Positions 38,722 to 49,117 are shown, numbered from the stretch's first letter. The stretch is 64,000 nucleotides of DNA from Rhodoferax sp. (GCA_031291305.1 JARLJH010000056.1:1-64000), one strand, 5' to 3'. Numbers and translations are program-made. The notes: a model not told the origin generated them from the sequence alone.

Positions 38722-40623
38722 TCAGGACTCCAGCACCGGGACTTCCTGACCAGTCGAGTTGTGTGTGAGCGACAGGTGATACTGGTTTTTGCCCGCCAGT
38801 TTGGCCTTGTACATCGCCATGTCAGCCTCGTTCAGGAGTTCCTCTGCTGAGCGGTTGCCAGAGAAGGGGAAAAAACTTACGCCGATGCTGGCGGTGACTT
38901 GCAGTGACTTGCCGTGCCAATCCAGCGGACGAGAGGCGGCTTCCAGCAGGCGCTCCAGAGTTGGCACCGCATCTTCTGGCGCAGCCAGCTCTGCCAACAA
39001 AGCGACAAACTCATCCCCACCATGGCGCGCCAGCGTATCACTCTCACGCAACACCTGGCGCATGCGCTTGGCCAGTTCGACAAGCACCAGATCACCGGCT
39101 TCATGTCCCCAGTTGTCGTTGATAGCCTTGAAGCCATCAAGGTCGATAAACACCACCCCCAACCATTGCTGATGGCGCTGGGCCTGAGTCATGGCCTGGC
39201 GCATGCGGTCAGCCAGCAACACGCGATTGGGCAAGTCGGTCAGCGGGTCGTAGCGCGCCGTGCGCTCCAGCTCGTTTTGGTAAACCTTCATGGCGGTGAT
39301 GTTGTTGAAAATCGCCACGTATTGCTGAACCTTTCCCAGCGAGTCATGCACAGCGCTGATGGTCAGCATTTCGGCAAGTATTTCGCCGTCTTTGCGCCGG
39401 TTCCATATCTCGCCACGCCAGTAGCCAGCGGCCAGAAGCTCAGACCACATGGCCTGATAAAACGCCTTATCCTGTCGCCCCGATTTTAGAAAACGCGGAT
39501 TTTTCCCATGCACTTCTGCCCTGCTGTAGCCGGTGATACGCACAAAGGCATCGTTCACGTCGATGATGCTGCCATCCGCCTCGGTGATGAGGATGGCTTC
39601 ACGGATATTGGTGAAAACGAAGGCTGCATTCACGCGTTGCAGCCGCTCGGATTCGGCACGCTGCAGCTGCAACGACCATTGCCGCCGGTGCAAGCGGACA
39701 GCCAGAAAGCTCAGCACGACCAATACCGGGAACAAGACGCCGAGCACGGCCTTGACTTCAGTAAGCCAGCGCTCCAAGGCGACGTCGCGATAGAGGTGTG
39801 TAACCACCACAAACGGGTATTGGGACGACACCCGATACGCCGTCAATGACGGCTTGCCCAGACCGGCTCCATCTTCTAGCTGGCCAAATTCATGTTCCTG
39901 AAAACGTAGCGCCTGCTCCATGCCATAGGGAGTTTTGCCCACTTGCAGCTCTGGATTGGTGGTCATCAGGCGGGTGCCATCCAGCCGCAGCACCTCAGCC
40001 ATGCCGACTTGCGTCGCCAATTGCTGAGACATCTGGTTGACAAAATAGTCGGGGTTCAATGCCACCAACAGCCTCAGGGCACCGCCGTCGTCCTGCACTG
40101 GCGCTGTCACAGGGATCAGGGTTGAAACACCGTCGACTCCGGCGACAGCGCCCACGGCAGTCTGCCCGGCAGCAAAATCGCGGCCAAGCCAGGGTGGCCC
40201 CATGCGCAACACGGTTTGTGGACCTGAAATCAAAGGCAGATAGCCAGTGGTGATGACCTGCTGCCCCACATTGGCGGGATTCGAGCTGGCCACAATGCGG
40301 TCCCGACTGTCTATGAGCGACAAGGAACGAAGATATGGCGCACCGCGCAGAGTATGGGCAAAGTCAGCCTCAACATCACGCAAACTTGCTTTACCTTGCG
40401 TATCCGAGATGGCGTTGGCTGTCGCCTGGCTGGTCGCATAAAGGCTCTGCGTGAGCGTATTTTCAAAACTGCGAGCCATCAGAGCCGACACCTGAAAGCT
40501 ACCCGTCAACGCTTCATCGCGTAGCAGCCACAGGGAATAACTGGTGATACTCAGCACAGCGACGATAAACGCTGTGAGCATCAGGAAAAACCTGCGCTGA
40601 TGATGCGATTCGCTCTCCATCAA
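38722..40623 (-). CDS. Membrane sensor diguanylate cyclase
   Basis: A 633-residue protein: transmembrane helix (about 12-33), dCache-type periplasmic sensor (about 40-275), second helix (about 285-308), PAS (about 325-445) and GGDEF (about 460-620). The catalytic loop RHGGDEF is intact and an RxxD inhibitory site (RESD) precedes it, so it should make c-di-GMP with product feedback. No EAL domain. A second ATG one codon on is possible. It follows the ApbC gene by 44 bp. Confidence 0.92.
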   Translation of the reverse strand: MMESESHHQRRFFLMLTAFIVAVLSITSYSLWLLRDEALTGSFQVSALMARSFENTLTQSLYATSQATANAISDTQGKASLRDVEADFAHTLRGAPYLRSLSLIDSRDRIVASSNPANVGQQVITTGYLPLISGPQTVLRMGPPWLGRDFAAGQTAVGAVAGVDGVSTLIPVTAPVQDDGGALRLLVALNPDYFVNQMSQQLATQVGMAEVLRLDGTRLMTTNPELQVGKTPYGMEQALRFQEHEFGQLEDGAGLGKPSLTAYRVSSQYPFVVVTHLYRDVALERWLTEVKAVLGVLFPVLVVLSFLAVRLHRRQWSLQLQRAESERLQRVNAAFVFTNIREAILITEADGSIIDVNDAFVRITGYSRAEVHGKNPRFLKSGRQDKAFYQAMWSELLAAGYWRGEIWNRRKDGEILAEMLTISAVHDSLGKVQQYVAIFNNITAMKVYQNELERTARYDPLTDLPNRVLLADRMRQAMTQAQRHQQWLGVVFIDLDGFKAINDNWGHEAGDLVLVELAKRMRQVLRESDTLARHGGDEFVALLAELAAPEDAVPTLERLLEAASRPLDWHGKSLQVTASIGVSFFPFSGNRSAEELLNEADMAMYKAKLAGKNQYHLSLTHNSTGQEVPVLES

Positions 40624-40667
40624 CCTACCACGATGAGCTCAAGCCTGTAACTTTGGTTTGACGCTTG

Positions 40668-41759
40668 TCAGGTGCCTTTGGAAATCTTGATCGCCGGGAA
40701 CTTGCTGGAAAAGTCCTTGTTCTTGGCGGCAATGGCCAGCGCCACCTTGCGTGCCACCGCCTTGTACAGGCCGGAGACCTCGCTGTCGGGGTCGGACACC
40801 ACTGGCGGCATGCCGCTGTCGGACTGCAGACGGATGTGCATCGCCAGCGGCAGCGCACCCAGATAGTCCATGTGGTACTCGGCCGCCATTTTCTTGCCAC
40901 CATCGGCACCGAATATTGGCTCCACATGGCCGCAGTTGCTGCACACATGGGCTGCCATGTTTTCAACGATACCCAGAATCGGCACACCCACTTTTTCGAA
41001 CATCCTGATGCCTTTGCGAGCGTCCAGCAGGGCAATGTCCTGCGGCGTGGTGACGATCACAGCACCCGTCAAAGGCACTTTTTGCGACAGCGTGAGCTGG
41101 ATGTCACCGGTGCCAGGCGGCATATCGATGATCAGGTAGTCCAGGTCTTTCCAGTTGGTCTGGCGCAGCAACTGCTCCAGCGCCTGTGTGGCCATGGGGC
41201 CGCGCCAGATCATGGCCTCGTCCTGCGCCACCAGCAGGCCGATCGACATCACCTGCACGCCATAGTTTTCCAGCGGCTCCATGGATTGGCCGTCGACGCT
41301 GTCTGGCTTGCCGTCAATGCCCATCATCATCGGGATGCTGGGGCCGTAAATGTCAGCATCCAACAGACCGACACGCGCACCCTCTGCCGCCAGCGCCAAC
41401 GCCAGATTGACGGCGGTGGTGCTCTTGCCCACACCGCCCTTACCGGAGGCCACGGCGACAATGTTTTTCACGCTAGGCAGCAGCTGCACACCGCGCTGCA
41501 CAGCATGTGCCGTGATCTTTGTCGTCATGTTGACAGACACGTTGCTCACACCGGCCACAGACTTGGCGGCGGCGATCAGCTCCTTGCGAAAACCAGCTAT
41601 CTGGCTTTGGGCAGGGTAACCCAACTCTACGTCAAAGGCGACATCGCCATCACTCACCGTCAGATTCTTGACAGCTTTACTGGTGACGAAATCACGTCCG
41701 GTGTTCGGGTCAATCACGCTTTTCAGCGCGTCAAGTACGGCTTGCTCGTTCAAGGTCAT
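40668..41759 (-). CDS. apbC: Fe-S cluster carrier ATPase Mrp/ApbC
   Basis: A 363-residue P-loop protein that carries and delivers [4Fe-4S] clusters. An N-terminal MIP18-type domain (about 1-85: LKSVIDPNTGRDFV) precedes the Mrp ATPase with the deviant Walker A ASGKGGVGKST. The cluster-binding CSNC motif lies in AHVCSNCGHVEPIFG. Start ATG 41759 is favoured over an ATG six codons upstream. Confidence 0.93.
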   Translation of the reverse strand: MTLNEQAVLDALKSVIDPNTGRDFVTSKAVKNLTVSDGDVAFDVELGYPAQSQIAGFRKELIAAAKSVAGVSNVSVNMTTKITAHAVQRGVQLLPSVKNIVAVASGKGGVGKSTTAVNLALALAAEGARVGLLDADIYGPSIPMMMGIDGKPDSVDGQSMEPLENYGVQVMSIGLLVAQDEAMIWRGPMATQALEQLLRQTNWKDLDYLIIDMPPGTGDIQLTLSQKVPLTGAVIVTTPQDIALLDARKGIRMFEKVGVPILGIVENMAAHVCSNCGHVEPIFGADGGKKMAAEYHMDYLGALPLAMHIRLQSDSGMPPVVSDPDSEVSGLYKAVARKVALAIAAKNKDFSSKFPAIKISKGT

Positions 41760-41849
41760 GTTTTTCTCCGAAAACACCGAGTCTAGCCAAGACCGAACAG
41801 CCCCTGCCCAGACAAGCCATTCTGGATGTGCCCAAGCAGGAACGGCGCG

Positions 41850-42833
41850 TCACTGCAAGCGAACCATCACCATGGTCTGGTTCAGCAGTTGGTAGGCGAT
41901 TTCGCCAAAAGTAATGGGACCTTCAACGCCGCCAATGGCCTTGCCTTCAAGCTCACCGAAGAGGAAATTCAAAATGCAGTTGCAAGACATGGCAACACCG
42001 TTGCTGTCGACACCCGACAGGCGCTGGCGAAATGCTGCCGCATAGTCGCCCACCGGCTTGGCAAACTTGTAGTCGACACCCGGAAACACGGGTGCATACA
42101 AGGCGACTTTGCCGCCAGCGGGACCGACGTTTTGCAACGAGACATTAATGTGCGCACCACCAAAGTCACCCACCAGTGGCAAGGTGCCGTTCTCAAGGCC
42201 GTGTTTGCGGATGTACTCGGCAAAATTGGTTTTGACACCGTTGACTTCGCACACATCCACTTCAAAGCTGGTCTGGCTGAAGTGCAAGACATCGCCGTCG
42301 CCCGGCTCAAACAGGTTGACGATTTCCAATGATGCCAGCTTGTCCTCTGGCAGCTTCACGTAGGCAACCACAGCCCGGTCTTCGTACTTGGTAGCGGTGC
42401 GCCCGTCATAGACCTTAGGTTTAACCGTGCCCAAATCAGACAGATGCACCCCAGAGATCCAACCCACGGTGGGTTTCAGGAATGCGTCTTCGTAGTTGGC
42501 TGCATCATGGGCAAAACGCGTGTGAGAGAGACTGCCCGCCGGGATGATCGCAACGCTGAAGCCATTGTCAGGGGCGTTGGCGGCAATGCCAGCCAGATCA
42601 TCGGGGCCATAACTGGCCACATTGACGGCGCCCAGGTTGGACAAGTTGGTCGCAAAGACCTTGCCGTCGTTCACAACCACACCGCCGCTGGAAATCATGA
42701 AGTAGGGAATGGTGCCGCCAATCCAGTTGCCTGCAGGCAGTTGGTCCAGGGCAGATTCTGGGCCAGCCAAGCTGAGGGCCGCCCCGCTTTTGACCAGCTC
42801 GATGGCGGTCTGTACAGTGATGAGTTCGTTCAT
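41850..42833 (-). CDS. Conserved protein of unknown function
   Basis: A 327-residue soluble protein without signal peptide. The C-terminus (SCNCILNFLFGELEGK, then GPITFGEIAYQLLNQT) faintly recalls the end of FIST sensor domains, but I would not assign that family. It has no obvious catalytic motif. It follows a 71-residue gene by 10 bp, and the pair sits behind a perfect FNR-type box, suggesting low-oxygen induction. The start ATG 42833 has no clear alternative. Confidence 0.7.
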   Translation of the reverse strand: MNELITVQTAIELVKSGAALSLAGPESALDQLPAGNWIGGTIPYFMISSGGVVVNDGKVFATNLSNLGAVNVASYGPDDLAGIAANAPDNGFSVAIIPAGSLSHTRFAHDAANYEDAFLKPTVGWISGVHLSDLGTVKPKVYDGRTATKYEDRAVVAYVKLPEDKLASLEIVNLFEPGDGDVLHFSQTSFEVDVCEVNGVKTNFAEYIRKHGLENGTLPLVGDFGGAHINVSLQNVGPAGGKVALYAPVFPGVDYKFAKPVGDYAAAFRQRLSGVDSNGVAMSCNCILNFLFGELEGKAIGGVEGPITFGEIAYQLLNQTMVMVRLQ

Positions 42834-42843
42834 GATTGGGTTC

Positions 42844-43059
42844 TCAGAGTTTCTGTATTTGCTGGATTTCGCTGCCGAGTGTGCGTTCCCACTTGACAAA
42901 GAACGAATGCACTTCAGCAGCCTTGGTGGCAACGGAGTCGGTACTGCGCTCAAGGCGCTTGCTCATCAACTGGAGAACCAGTTGTTGAGTATTTAACCGG
43001 GCAAGTCCACCGTTGGCAAGTTTTTGCCAGCAGGGGTGGTCGGGGGGAGGCAAGGCCAT
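42844..43059 (-). CDS. Small protein co-transcribed with the unknown gene
   Basis: A 71-residue protein (MALPPPDHPCWQKLANG ... LGSEIQQIQKL) that looks mostly helical after residue 15. The ribosome-binding site AAAGGA lies 8 bases before ATG 43059. I recognise no family. It is the first gene of the two-gene unit with the FNR box 153 bases upstream. Confidence 0.6.
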   Translation of the reverse strand: MALPPPDHPCWQKLANGGLARLNTQQLVLQLMSKRLERSTDSVATKAAEVHSFFVKWERTLGSEIQQIQKL

Positions 43060-43376
43060 GAAAATTTCCTTTGAAGTTGAACATAAGACACAAAATGACA
43101 CCCCCCCGACTGTTCCAATTTTTTCTGCATAACACGCGGGCAATTTGAATACAAATGACCTCAAAAAGATATCGTCCCGCCGGTTGATCGTCCTGCCTTT
43201 TTGATAGACGTTTGATATGTATCAAGCAAACGTGATGCCGAAATGAAAACGGTCAAATGCAGATATGCGCAGACAACCAACTTATCGTCAACCCATCATG
43301 TTGGGCGTCCCAGCGACGGTGCCATTTAGGCCTCGTTCACCACCCCAAACGCGTGCAGCTTGCGCATAATCAAGCC
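43060..43376. other. Divergent intergenic region with FNR box
   Basis: This 317-bp region separates the small-gene operon (minus) from the patatin gene (plus). It contains the FNR-type site at 43212-43225 and is AT-rich near the minus-strand gene. No other gene is visible. Confidence 0.55.
43212..43225. promoter_or_regulatory. FNR/ANR-type binding site
   Basis: TTGATATGTATCAA matches the FNR consensus TTGAT-N4-ATCAA exactly. It lies 153 bases from the start of the small gene on one side and 152 from the patatin gene on the other, so either could be its target. Oxygen-dependent control is inferred. Confidence 0.75.
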
Positions 43377-44690
43377 ATGCCTCTCTACCCAGCCTCCTCC
43401 AGCCCCGCACCGCCAGCGGCTGAAACATTTGCCGCCCTGATGCTATCGGGCGGCGGCGCGCGCGCTGCCTACCAGGTGGGTGTGCTGGAAGCCATCTCCG
43501 AGCTGCGCCAGATCTGCGGCGAGCAAAACGGACCCAATCCGTTTCCGATCATCAGCGGCACGTCGGCTGGCGCCATCAACGCCGCCTCGCTGGCCTGCGG
43601 CGCCGACCAGTTTGACCAAGCGGTGCGGCGCATTGCCAACGTGTGGCGCAACTTTCACGCCGAGCAGGTCTATCGGGCGGACTCGGTGAGCATGCTGCGC
43701 TCGGGGGCCAAGTGGATGACGCTGCTGTCCATGGGCTGGCTGATTGCCAAATGGCGGCGCGTCAAACCCAAGTCTCTGCTTGACAACAGCCCACTGGACG
43801 AATTGCTCAGACGGTTGGTACCGCTGGAGCGCATTCCCATGCTGATACGCGACGGACATCTGCAGGCGCTGGCCGTCACGGCATCGAGCTATACATCAGG
43901 CGAGCATTTCACTTTTTATGAGGGCGACAAGCGCCTGGTGCCGTGGACGCGCTCGCAGCGACGCGGTCTGCGCGACAAGATCACCCATGAGCACCTGCTG
44001 GCGTCCAGCGCCATTCCGTTTGTTTTCCCGGCGATACCACTGCACCTGAACGGCGAGACGGCTTATTACGGCGATGGCTCCATGCGCCAGTCGGCACCAG
44101 TGGCGCCAGCCATTCATCTGGGTGCGCAACGCATTTGCGTGATTGGTGCCGGACGCGTCATGACCTCCAAAAAATCGGGCAGCCCGGGCGATGCTGGCGA
44201 TTACCCCAGTCTGGCGCAAATTGCCGGGCACGCTCTGGCGAACATCTTTCTGGACGCACTGGATGTGGACATCGAGCGCATTCGCCGCATCAACCAGACT
44301 CTGAGCCTGGTACCACCCGAGATGCGTGCCGCCAGCAACCTGCGCCCAGTAGAACTGCTGCTGATTTCGCCCTCTGAACAGTTGGACGTGATCGCCGCCA
44401 AGCACGTGCACGAACTGCCTGCGGCAGTGCGCAGCGTGCTCGGCAGCCTGGGCGTGTCGTCGCAGTCTTCCGACGAGCGCGGCGCGCCTTTGGCCAGCTA
44501 TTTGCTGTTCGAATCCGGCTACACAGCAGAATTAATGGCGCTGGGTCACAAGGACGCCATGCAGCAACGCGCCGAGATTTGCAAGTTTTTTGACTGGACC
44601 GACCCCGAAGCCGAACCAACAGCGAGCCAGAGTACCGCCCTGCCGCCGCACCTGCCCGAGCGACGGCGCGACCCACTGCGCCTGCGTTGA
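43377..44690 (+). CDS. Patatin-like phospholipase
   Basis: A 437-residue alpha/beta hydrolase with the patatin motifs: oxyanion loop [12 protein letters not shown], nucleophile elbow G-T-S-A-G and the dyad Asp in [12 protein letters not shown]. It should hydrolyse acyl esters of phospholipids. No signal peptide is evident, so a cytoplasmic or membrane-peripheral enzyme. The start ATG 43377 removes a 40-residue upstream extension. Confidence 0.88.
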   Translation: MPLYPASSSPAPPAAETFAALMLSGGGARAAYQVGVLEAISELRQICGEQNGPNPFPIISGTSAGAINAASLACGADQFDQAVRRIANVWRNFHAEQVYRADSVSMLRSGAKWMTLLSMGWLIAKWRRVKPKSLLDNSPLDELLRRLVPLERIPMLIRDGHLQALAVTASSYTSGEHFTFYEGDKRLVPWTRSQRRGLRDKITHEHLLASSAIPFVFPAIPLHLNGETAYYGDGSMRQSAPVAPAIHLGAQRICVIGAGRVMTSKKSGSPGDAGDYPSLAQIAGHALANIFLDALDVDIERIRRINQTLSLVPPEMRAASNLRPVELLLISPSEQLDVIAAKHVHELPAAVRSVLGSLGVSSQSSDERGAPLASYLLFESGYTAELMALGHKDAMQQRAEICKFFDWTDPEAEPTASQSTALPPHLPERRRDPLRLR

Positions 44691-44749
44691 TCCCGCCGGG
44701 CAGACTTGCCCGACTAAAATCGTGGGCTGTTTCAGAAAGACCAAGCCCC

Positions 44750-46927
44750 ATGCCACGCCAACTCTTCGTCACCACCGCCCTGCCCTACGCCAACGGCAAC
44801 TTCCACATTGGCCACATCATGGAATACATCCAGGCCGACATCTGGGTTCGTTTCCAGCGCATGATGGGTAACACGGTCGATTTTTGCGGGGCTGACGACA
44901 CCCACGGTGCGCCGATCATGATTGCGGCTGAAAAAGCCGGCATCACCCCCCAGCAGTTCGTGGCCAACATTGCTGCCGGGCGCAAGCAGTACCTGGACGG
45001 CTTTCACATCAGCTTTGACAACTGGCACAGCACCGACGCGCCAGAGAACCACGAGCTGGCCCAGGCCATCTACCGTGGCCTGCGCGACAACCCCGAAGGT
45101 TCTCTGATCGAGACCCGCACCATCGAGCAGTTTTTCGACCCCGAGAAAAACATGTTCCTGCCAGACCGCTTCATCAAAGGCGAATGCCCCAAATGCCACG
45201 CCAAAGACCAGTACGGCGACAACTGCGAAGTGTGCGGCGCGGTGTATGCCCCGACCGACCTGATCAACCCTTACTCCGCCTTGTCTGGCGCCAAGCCGGA
45301 ACTCAAAAGTTCCGAGCACTTTTTCTTCAAGCTGTCCGACCCGCGCTGCGTCGCCTTCCTGGAAAACTGGACGCAAGACGGCAAACTGCAACCTGAAGTG
45401 GCGAACAAGATCAAAGAGTGGTTCACCATCCGCACCAACCCGGACGGCACCACCAGCGAAGGCCTGGGCGACTGGGACATCAGCCGTGATGCACCCTACT
45501 TCGGCATTGAAATCCCCGACGCGCCGGGCAAATACTTTTATGTCTGGCTGGACGCACCGATTGGCTATCTAGCCTCGCTGAAAAACCTGTGCACCCAACG
45601 TGGTGTGGACTACGAGGCCTACATGGCCAACCCGACGCTGGAGCAATACCACTTCATCGGCAAAGACATCGTCACTTTCCACACCTTGTTCTGGCCCGCC
45701 ACGCTGCACTTCAGCGGCCGCAAAACGCCCGACAACGTCTTTGTGCACGGCTTTTTGACGGTGAACAACGGCGAGAAGATGAGCAAGAGCCGTGGCACCG
45801 GCCTGGACCCGCTCAAATACCTGAATCTGGGCATGAACCCCGAGTGGCTGCGCTACTACCTGGCCGCCAAACTGAGTGCCCGCAACGAAGACATCGACTT
45901 CAACGCCGACGACTTCATGGCCCGTGTCAACAGCGATTTGATTGGCAAGTTTGTCAACATTGCCAGCCGCGCAGCTGGTTTCCTGAGCAAGCGGTTTGAG
46001 GGCAAGCTGGGCGAGGTGTCCGAAGACGGCGCGGCCCTGCTGCACCAGTTGCGCATTGAGCGCACGCCTATCGAACAGCTGTATGAAACCCGCGAATACG
46101 CCAAGGCGCTCAAAGAAACCATGCTGCTGGCCGACCGCGTGAACGCCTATGTGGATGCCAACAAACCCTGGGATCTGGCCAAAAAACCCGACCAGGAAGC
46201 GCGCCTGCAAGACGTTTGCACCGTCTGCATCAAAGCCTTCCGCGTCCTGACCTGCTACCTCAAACCCGTTCTGCCCGCACTGGCGGCCGAGGTGGAAAAA
46301 TTCCTCAACGTCGAGCCACTGAGCTTTACCAACATCGGCGAACCATTGCCCACCGGACACGTCATCGGCAACTACCAGCACCTGATGCAGCGCGTGGATG
46401 TCAAGCAGCTTGATGCGTTGTTTGAGCCTCCAGCCCAGGCAGAATCTGGGCAACAAGCTACAGAAACAGAAGCACCCTCCAAAACCACCAACAGCAAGAA
46501 CGTCGCCAAGGCCGCTGCACCGACTACCCCGATTGATCCCGCGGCACCAGGCGGCGAAGCCATTGCGCCTACCATCACCATTGACGACTTTGCCAAGATC
46601 GACCTGCGCATCGCCAAAATCCTCAACTGCACGGCGGTGGCGGGTTCAACCAAGTTGCTGCAGCTGACGCTGGACGTGGGTGAAATCGACAATGCCGGTC
46701 AGCCCAAGACCCGCAACGTCTTTTCAGGCATTGCCAGCATGTACCAGCCCGAACAACTGGTGGGCAAACTCACCGTGCTGGTAGCCAACCTGGCCCCACG
46801 CAAGATGAAGTTTGGCCTGTCTGAGGGCATGGTGCTGGCCGCCAGCCACGCCGATGAAAAAGCAGAGCCTGGCATCTACGTGCTGGAGCCGTTTGCCGGA
46901 GCCAAGCCGGGGATGCGGATTCACTGA
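44750..46927 (+). CDS. metG: Methionyl-tRNA synthetase
   Basis: A 725-residue class I synthetase. The HIGH motif is NFHIGHI, the KMSKS motif is GEKMSKSRG, and a zinc knuckle ([17 protein letters not shown]) lies in the connective domain. The C-terminal tRNA-binding OB domain (from about residue 625) promotes dimerisation. Between the anticodon-binding domain and that OB domain is a linker of about 60 residues, poor in structure (Ala/Thr/Pro), part of which is encoded by a dispersed repeat (46422-46467). Confidence 0.95.
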   Translation: MPRQLFVTTALPYANGNFHIGHIMEYIQADIWVRFQRMMGNTVDFCGADDTHGAPIMIAAEKAGITPQQFVANIAAGRKQYLDGFHISFDNWHSTDAPENHELAQAIYRGLRDNPEGSLIETRTIEQFFDPEKNMFLPDRFIKGECPKCHAKDQYGDNCEVCGAVYAPTDLINPYSALSGAKPELKSSEHFFFKLSDPRCVAFLENWTQDGKLQPEVANKIKEWFTIRTNPDGTTSEGLGDWDISRDAPYFGIEIPDAPGKYFYVWLDAPIGYLASLKNLCTQRGVDYEAYMANPTLEQYHFIGKDIVTFHTLFWPATLHFSGRKTPDNVFVHGFLTVNNGEKMSKSRGTGLDPLKYLNLGMNPEWLRYYLAAKLSARNEDIDFNADDFMARVNSDLIGKFVNIASRAAGFLSKRFEGKLGEVSEDGAALLHQLRIERTPIEQLYETREYAKALKETMLLADRVNAYVDANKPWDLAKKPDQEARLQDVCTVCIKAFRVLTCYLKPVLPALAAEVEKFLNVEPLSFTNIGEPLPTGHVIGNYQHLMQRVDVKQLDALFEPPAQAESGQQATETEAPSKTTNSKNVAKAAAPTTPIDPAAPGGEAIAPTITIDDFAKIDLRIAKILNCTAVAGSTKLLQLTLDVGEIDNAGQPKTRNVFSGIASMYQPEQLVGKLTVLVANLAPRKMKFGLSEGMVLAASHADEKAEPGIYVLEPFAGAKPGMRIH
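46422..46467 (+). repeat. Dispersed element in the metG linker
   Basis: Reads GAGCCTCCAGCCCAGG, spacer, CTGGGCAACAAGCTACAGAA. It is in frame and translated inside the flexible linker between two MetRS domains. Confidence 0.6.
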
Positions 46928-47076
46928 GGGTTGGCTGGCATCTGCACCTGAGGGCTATGCCACCCAGCTGGACGAGTGGGCCTGCAAGAGCACCCAGGCC
47001 GCTGATCGACCCCTGCCAGCATTGGGCACAGCGCGTTGGCATGACTTAACTTGATGCACTATTTCCGCAACTCGCC

Positions 47077-48282
47077 ATGCTGAAGAAATCCATCAAAAAT
47101 TACCAGGCGGTTCCGCCTCTGGTGTGGAAGGTCTTGGTCACGCAGTTTTTGATGAACTCGTCTCACTTCATGACCGTGTCGCTGCTGGCGGTGTACATGG
47201 TCAACACGCTCAAGTTTGGGGCTTGGGAAGTGGCCACCGTGATGACCACCAACCTGATTGCCGCCCAAGTGTTGCCGTTTTTATTTGGCTTGATGGCTGA
47301 TAGGTACGGGTTTCGGCATTTCATGGCTGGGGGGCTTTTGCTGCGCGCCTTGGGGTTAATTGGCTTTGCGTTTGGCCATGGCTGGGCACCGCTGTCGGCC
47401 ATGGCCTTGGTGATGGGCGTGGGTGTGGCGATGTACGAATCGTCGGTGTACCCGTTCTTTTCCAAACAGCCCTTGCCCATCGCCACCCGCGCTTTTGTCC
47501 TGAACAACCAGATGCTGAACATGGGCGTGGTGGTGGGGCCGCTTTTATCTGGCGTGCTGTTGATGTATGACATCCGGCTGGCTTTTGTTGTGAGCAGCTT
47601 GATGTTCGGCTGCCTGGGCCTGTGGGTCTTTGCGCAGAAAGACATTGACTCGGCCTTTACCAAAGGCACGGTCTTGTTTGTCAGCCTGCAGCGCGTGTTG
47701 ACCGACCGCCGGTTTTTCTTCTTTCTGCTGGCCGTGGTGCCGTGGTACTTCTTGTTCGCCCAACTGTATGTTTCCTTCCCGATTTTCCTGAGCCAGATCG
47801 CCGGTGACGCTGCCGTGCCAAAGATGTTTTTGGTGAATGGCGTGGTCGGCCTGGTCTTCATGGTGGGTGCCATGACCGTGATGGACAGCGCGGCACCCCG
47901 CACCGTGTTGCCGCGGGTCTATGTGATGGGGGCGGTCTTTTTCTTCGCTGCGCCACTGCTCGCGACGGCTTGGTGGTTTCTGGTCTTTGTGGCCTGCTAC
48001 ACGATGGTGGAGACCCTGATCCTCCCGGCGATTGAAACCTTGGTGACCGAGTTGGCGCCAGACGGCAGTCAAAGCACCTTTTTTGGCGCGCTTAGCGTGG
48101 CTTCCGCGATTGGTGGTTCTTTGGGCTATTACGCAGGCAGCTGGATGACGCTCAACATGGATAGCCGCAGCATGTGGTCGATATTTTCTGGCGTGGGTGC
48201 GCTGGGGTTTGCCTTGTCATTCTGGTTTGTCAGAACTCAGCGTGAACTCATACCCGACCAAAAACAAGATATGGCCAGTTGA
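47077..48282 (+). CDS. MFS transporter
   Basis: A 401-residue inner-membrane protein with about 12 helices and the MFS loop motif GLMADRYGFR between helices 2 and 3. This branch resembles drug-efflux and sugar-efflux permeases (MdtH/YdeE-like); the substrate is not visible. It is preceded by 149 bases without a gene and followed by the Mn riboswitch of the next gene. Confidence 0.82.
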   Translation: MLKKSIKNYQAVPPLVWKVLVTQFLMNSSHFMTVSLLAVYMVNTLKFGAWEVATVMTTNLIAAQVLPFLFGLMADRYGFRHFMAGGLLLRALGLIGFAFGHGWAPLSAMALVMGVGVAMYESSVYPFFSKQPLPIATRAFVLNNQMLNMGVVVGPLLSGVLLMYDIRLAFVVSSLMFGCLGLWVFAQKDIDSAFTKGTVLFVSLQRVLTDRRFFFFLLAVVPWYFLFAQLYVSFPIFLSQIAGDAAVPKMFLVNGVVGLVFMVGAMTVMDSAAPRTVLPRVYVMGAVFFFAAPLLATAWWFLVFVACYTMVETLILPAIETLVTELAPDGSQSTFFGALSVASAIGGSLGYYAGSWMTLNMDSRSMWSIFSGVGALGFALSFWFVRTQRELIPDQKQDMAS

Positions 48283-48339
48283 GCCATCAAGGCGGCATGA
48301 GACCATAGGACTGCCAGCGCAGCGCAATTTTCCGTCTGA

Positions 48340-48345
48340 TATGAT
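48340..48345 (+). promoter_or_regulatory. Extended -10 promoter for the riboswitch transcript
   Basis: TATGAT preceded by TGA gives an extended -10 element about 12-16 bases before the first conserved riboswitch bases. No good -35 is seen, which fits an extended -10 promoter. Confidence 0.5.
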
Positions 48346-48355
48346 GCGCCGCGTC

Positions 48356-48470
48356 ACTGGGGAGTAGTCTCCCTTCGAGCCATTCGGAGGGGCTTGCGTC
48401 AACATACTTGGTCATCGTTTGACCATGGTGCAAGCGGTTTCAAACTTGACAAGACCTTTGACCACGTTGC
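48356..48470 (+). promoter_or_regulatory. yybP-ykoY manganese riboswitch
   Basis: Contains the conserved blocks GGGGAGTAG, GTCAACATAC and CAAGACCTTT in order with hairpins between (CTCCCTTCGAG... and TGGTCA/TGACCA). This is the Mn-sensing aptamer. Downstream, GACCAC/GTGGTC pairing with a T run (48449-48507) and an alternative GGGGGTT/AACCCCC pairing next to the ATG could switch expression. The following gene is a putative Mn exporter, which fits. Confidence 0.85.
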
Positions 48471-48528
48471 CCCGGTTTGGCCAGGGGGTTTTGTGGTCAT
48501 CGTTTTTGTCTGGCCCTGGAACCCCCTC

Positions 48529-49107
48529 ATGGAAGCTCTCTTCATCTCTACAGGCGTCGTCGCTCTCGCTGAAATCGGCGACAAAACGCAGCTCCTCGCC
48601 TTCATCCTGGCAGCACGCTTCAAGAAACCCATCCCTATCATTGCCGGCATCCTGGCAGCTACGCTGGTGAACCATGGTTTGGCCGGTGCGCTGGGTGCCT
48701 GGATAACGTCGGTGGTCAGCCCAGACATCATGCGCTGGGTACTTGGTGGCTCATTCATCGGCATGGCCATCTGGACCCTGATACCCGACAAGATTGAGGA
48801 AGAAGAAACGCAGGTTGCCAAGCAGTTCGGCGTCTTTGGCGCGACATTGATCACCTTCTTTTTGGCCGAGATGGGTGACAAAACCCAGATAGCCACGGTC
48901 GCGCTGGCGGCCCACTATGGAACGCCCCTGTTGGTTGTCGCGGGAACCACATTGGGAATGTTGATTGCGGATGTTCCCGCTGTGTTCGTCGGTAACAAGT
49001 TCGCGGCCAAGATCCCGATGAAGTTGGTGCACGCCGTCGCCGCAGGCATCTTTGCCGTCATGGGCCTGCTCACCCTCTTTCAGGTGGACAAGTTGTTTCA
49101 CGCATAG
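48529..49107 (+). CDS. GDT1/UPF0016 cation exporter (MneA type)
   Basis: A 192-residue membrane protein with six helices in two repeats, each carrying the family motif E-x-G-D-K-T (AEIGDKTQ near residue 14 and AEMGDKTQ near residue 116). Members (MneA, TMEM165) transport Mn2+ and Ca2+. The yybP-ykoY riboswitch in its leader makes manganese export the likely job. The ATG at 48529 starts the first helix; the open frame extends upstream only through the riboswitch. Confidence 0.92.
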   Translation: MEALFISTGVVALAEIGDKTQLLAFILAARFKKPIPIIAGILAATLVNHGLAGALGAWITSVVSPDIMRWVLGGSFIGMAIWTLIPDKIEEEETQVAKQFGVFGATLITFFLAEMGDKTQIATVALAAHYGTPLLVVAGTTLGMLIADVPAVFVGNKFAAKIPMKLVHAVAAGIFAVMGLLTLFQVDKLFHA

Positions 49108-49117
49108 CCACTAGACA

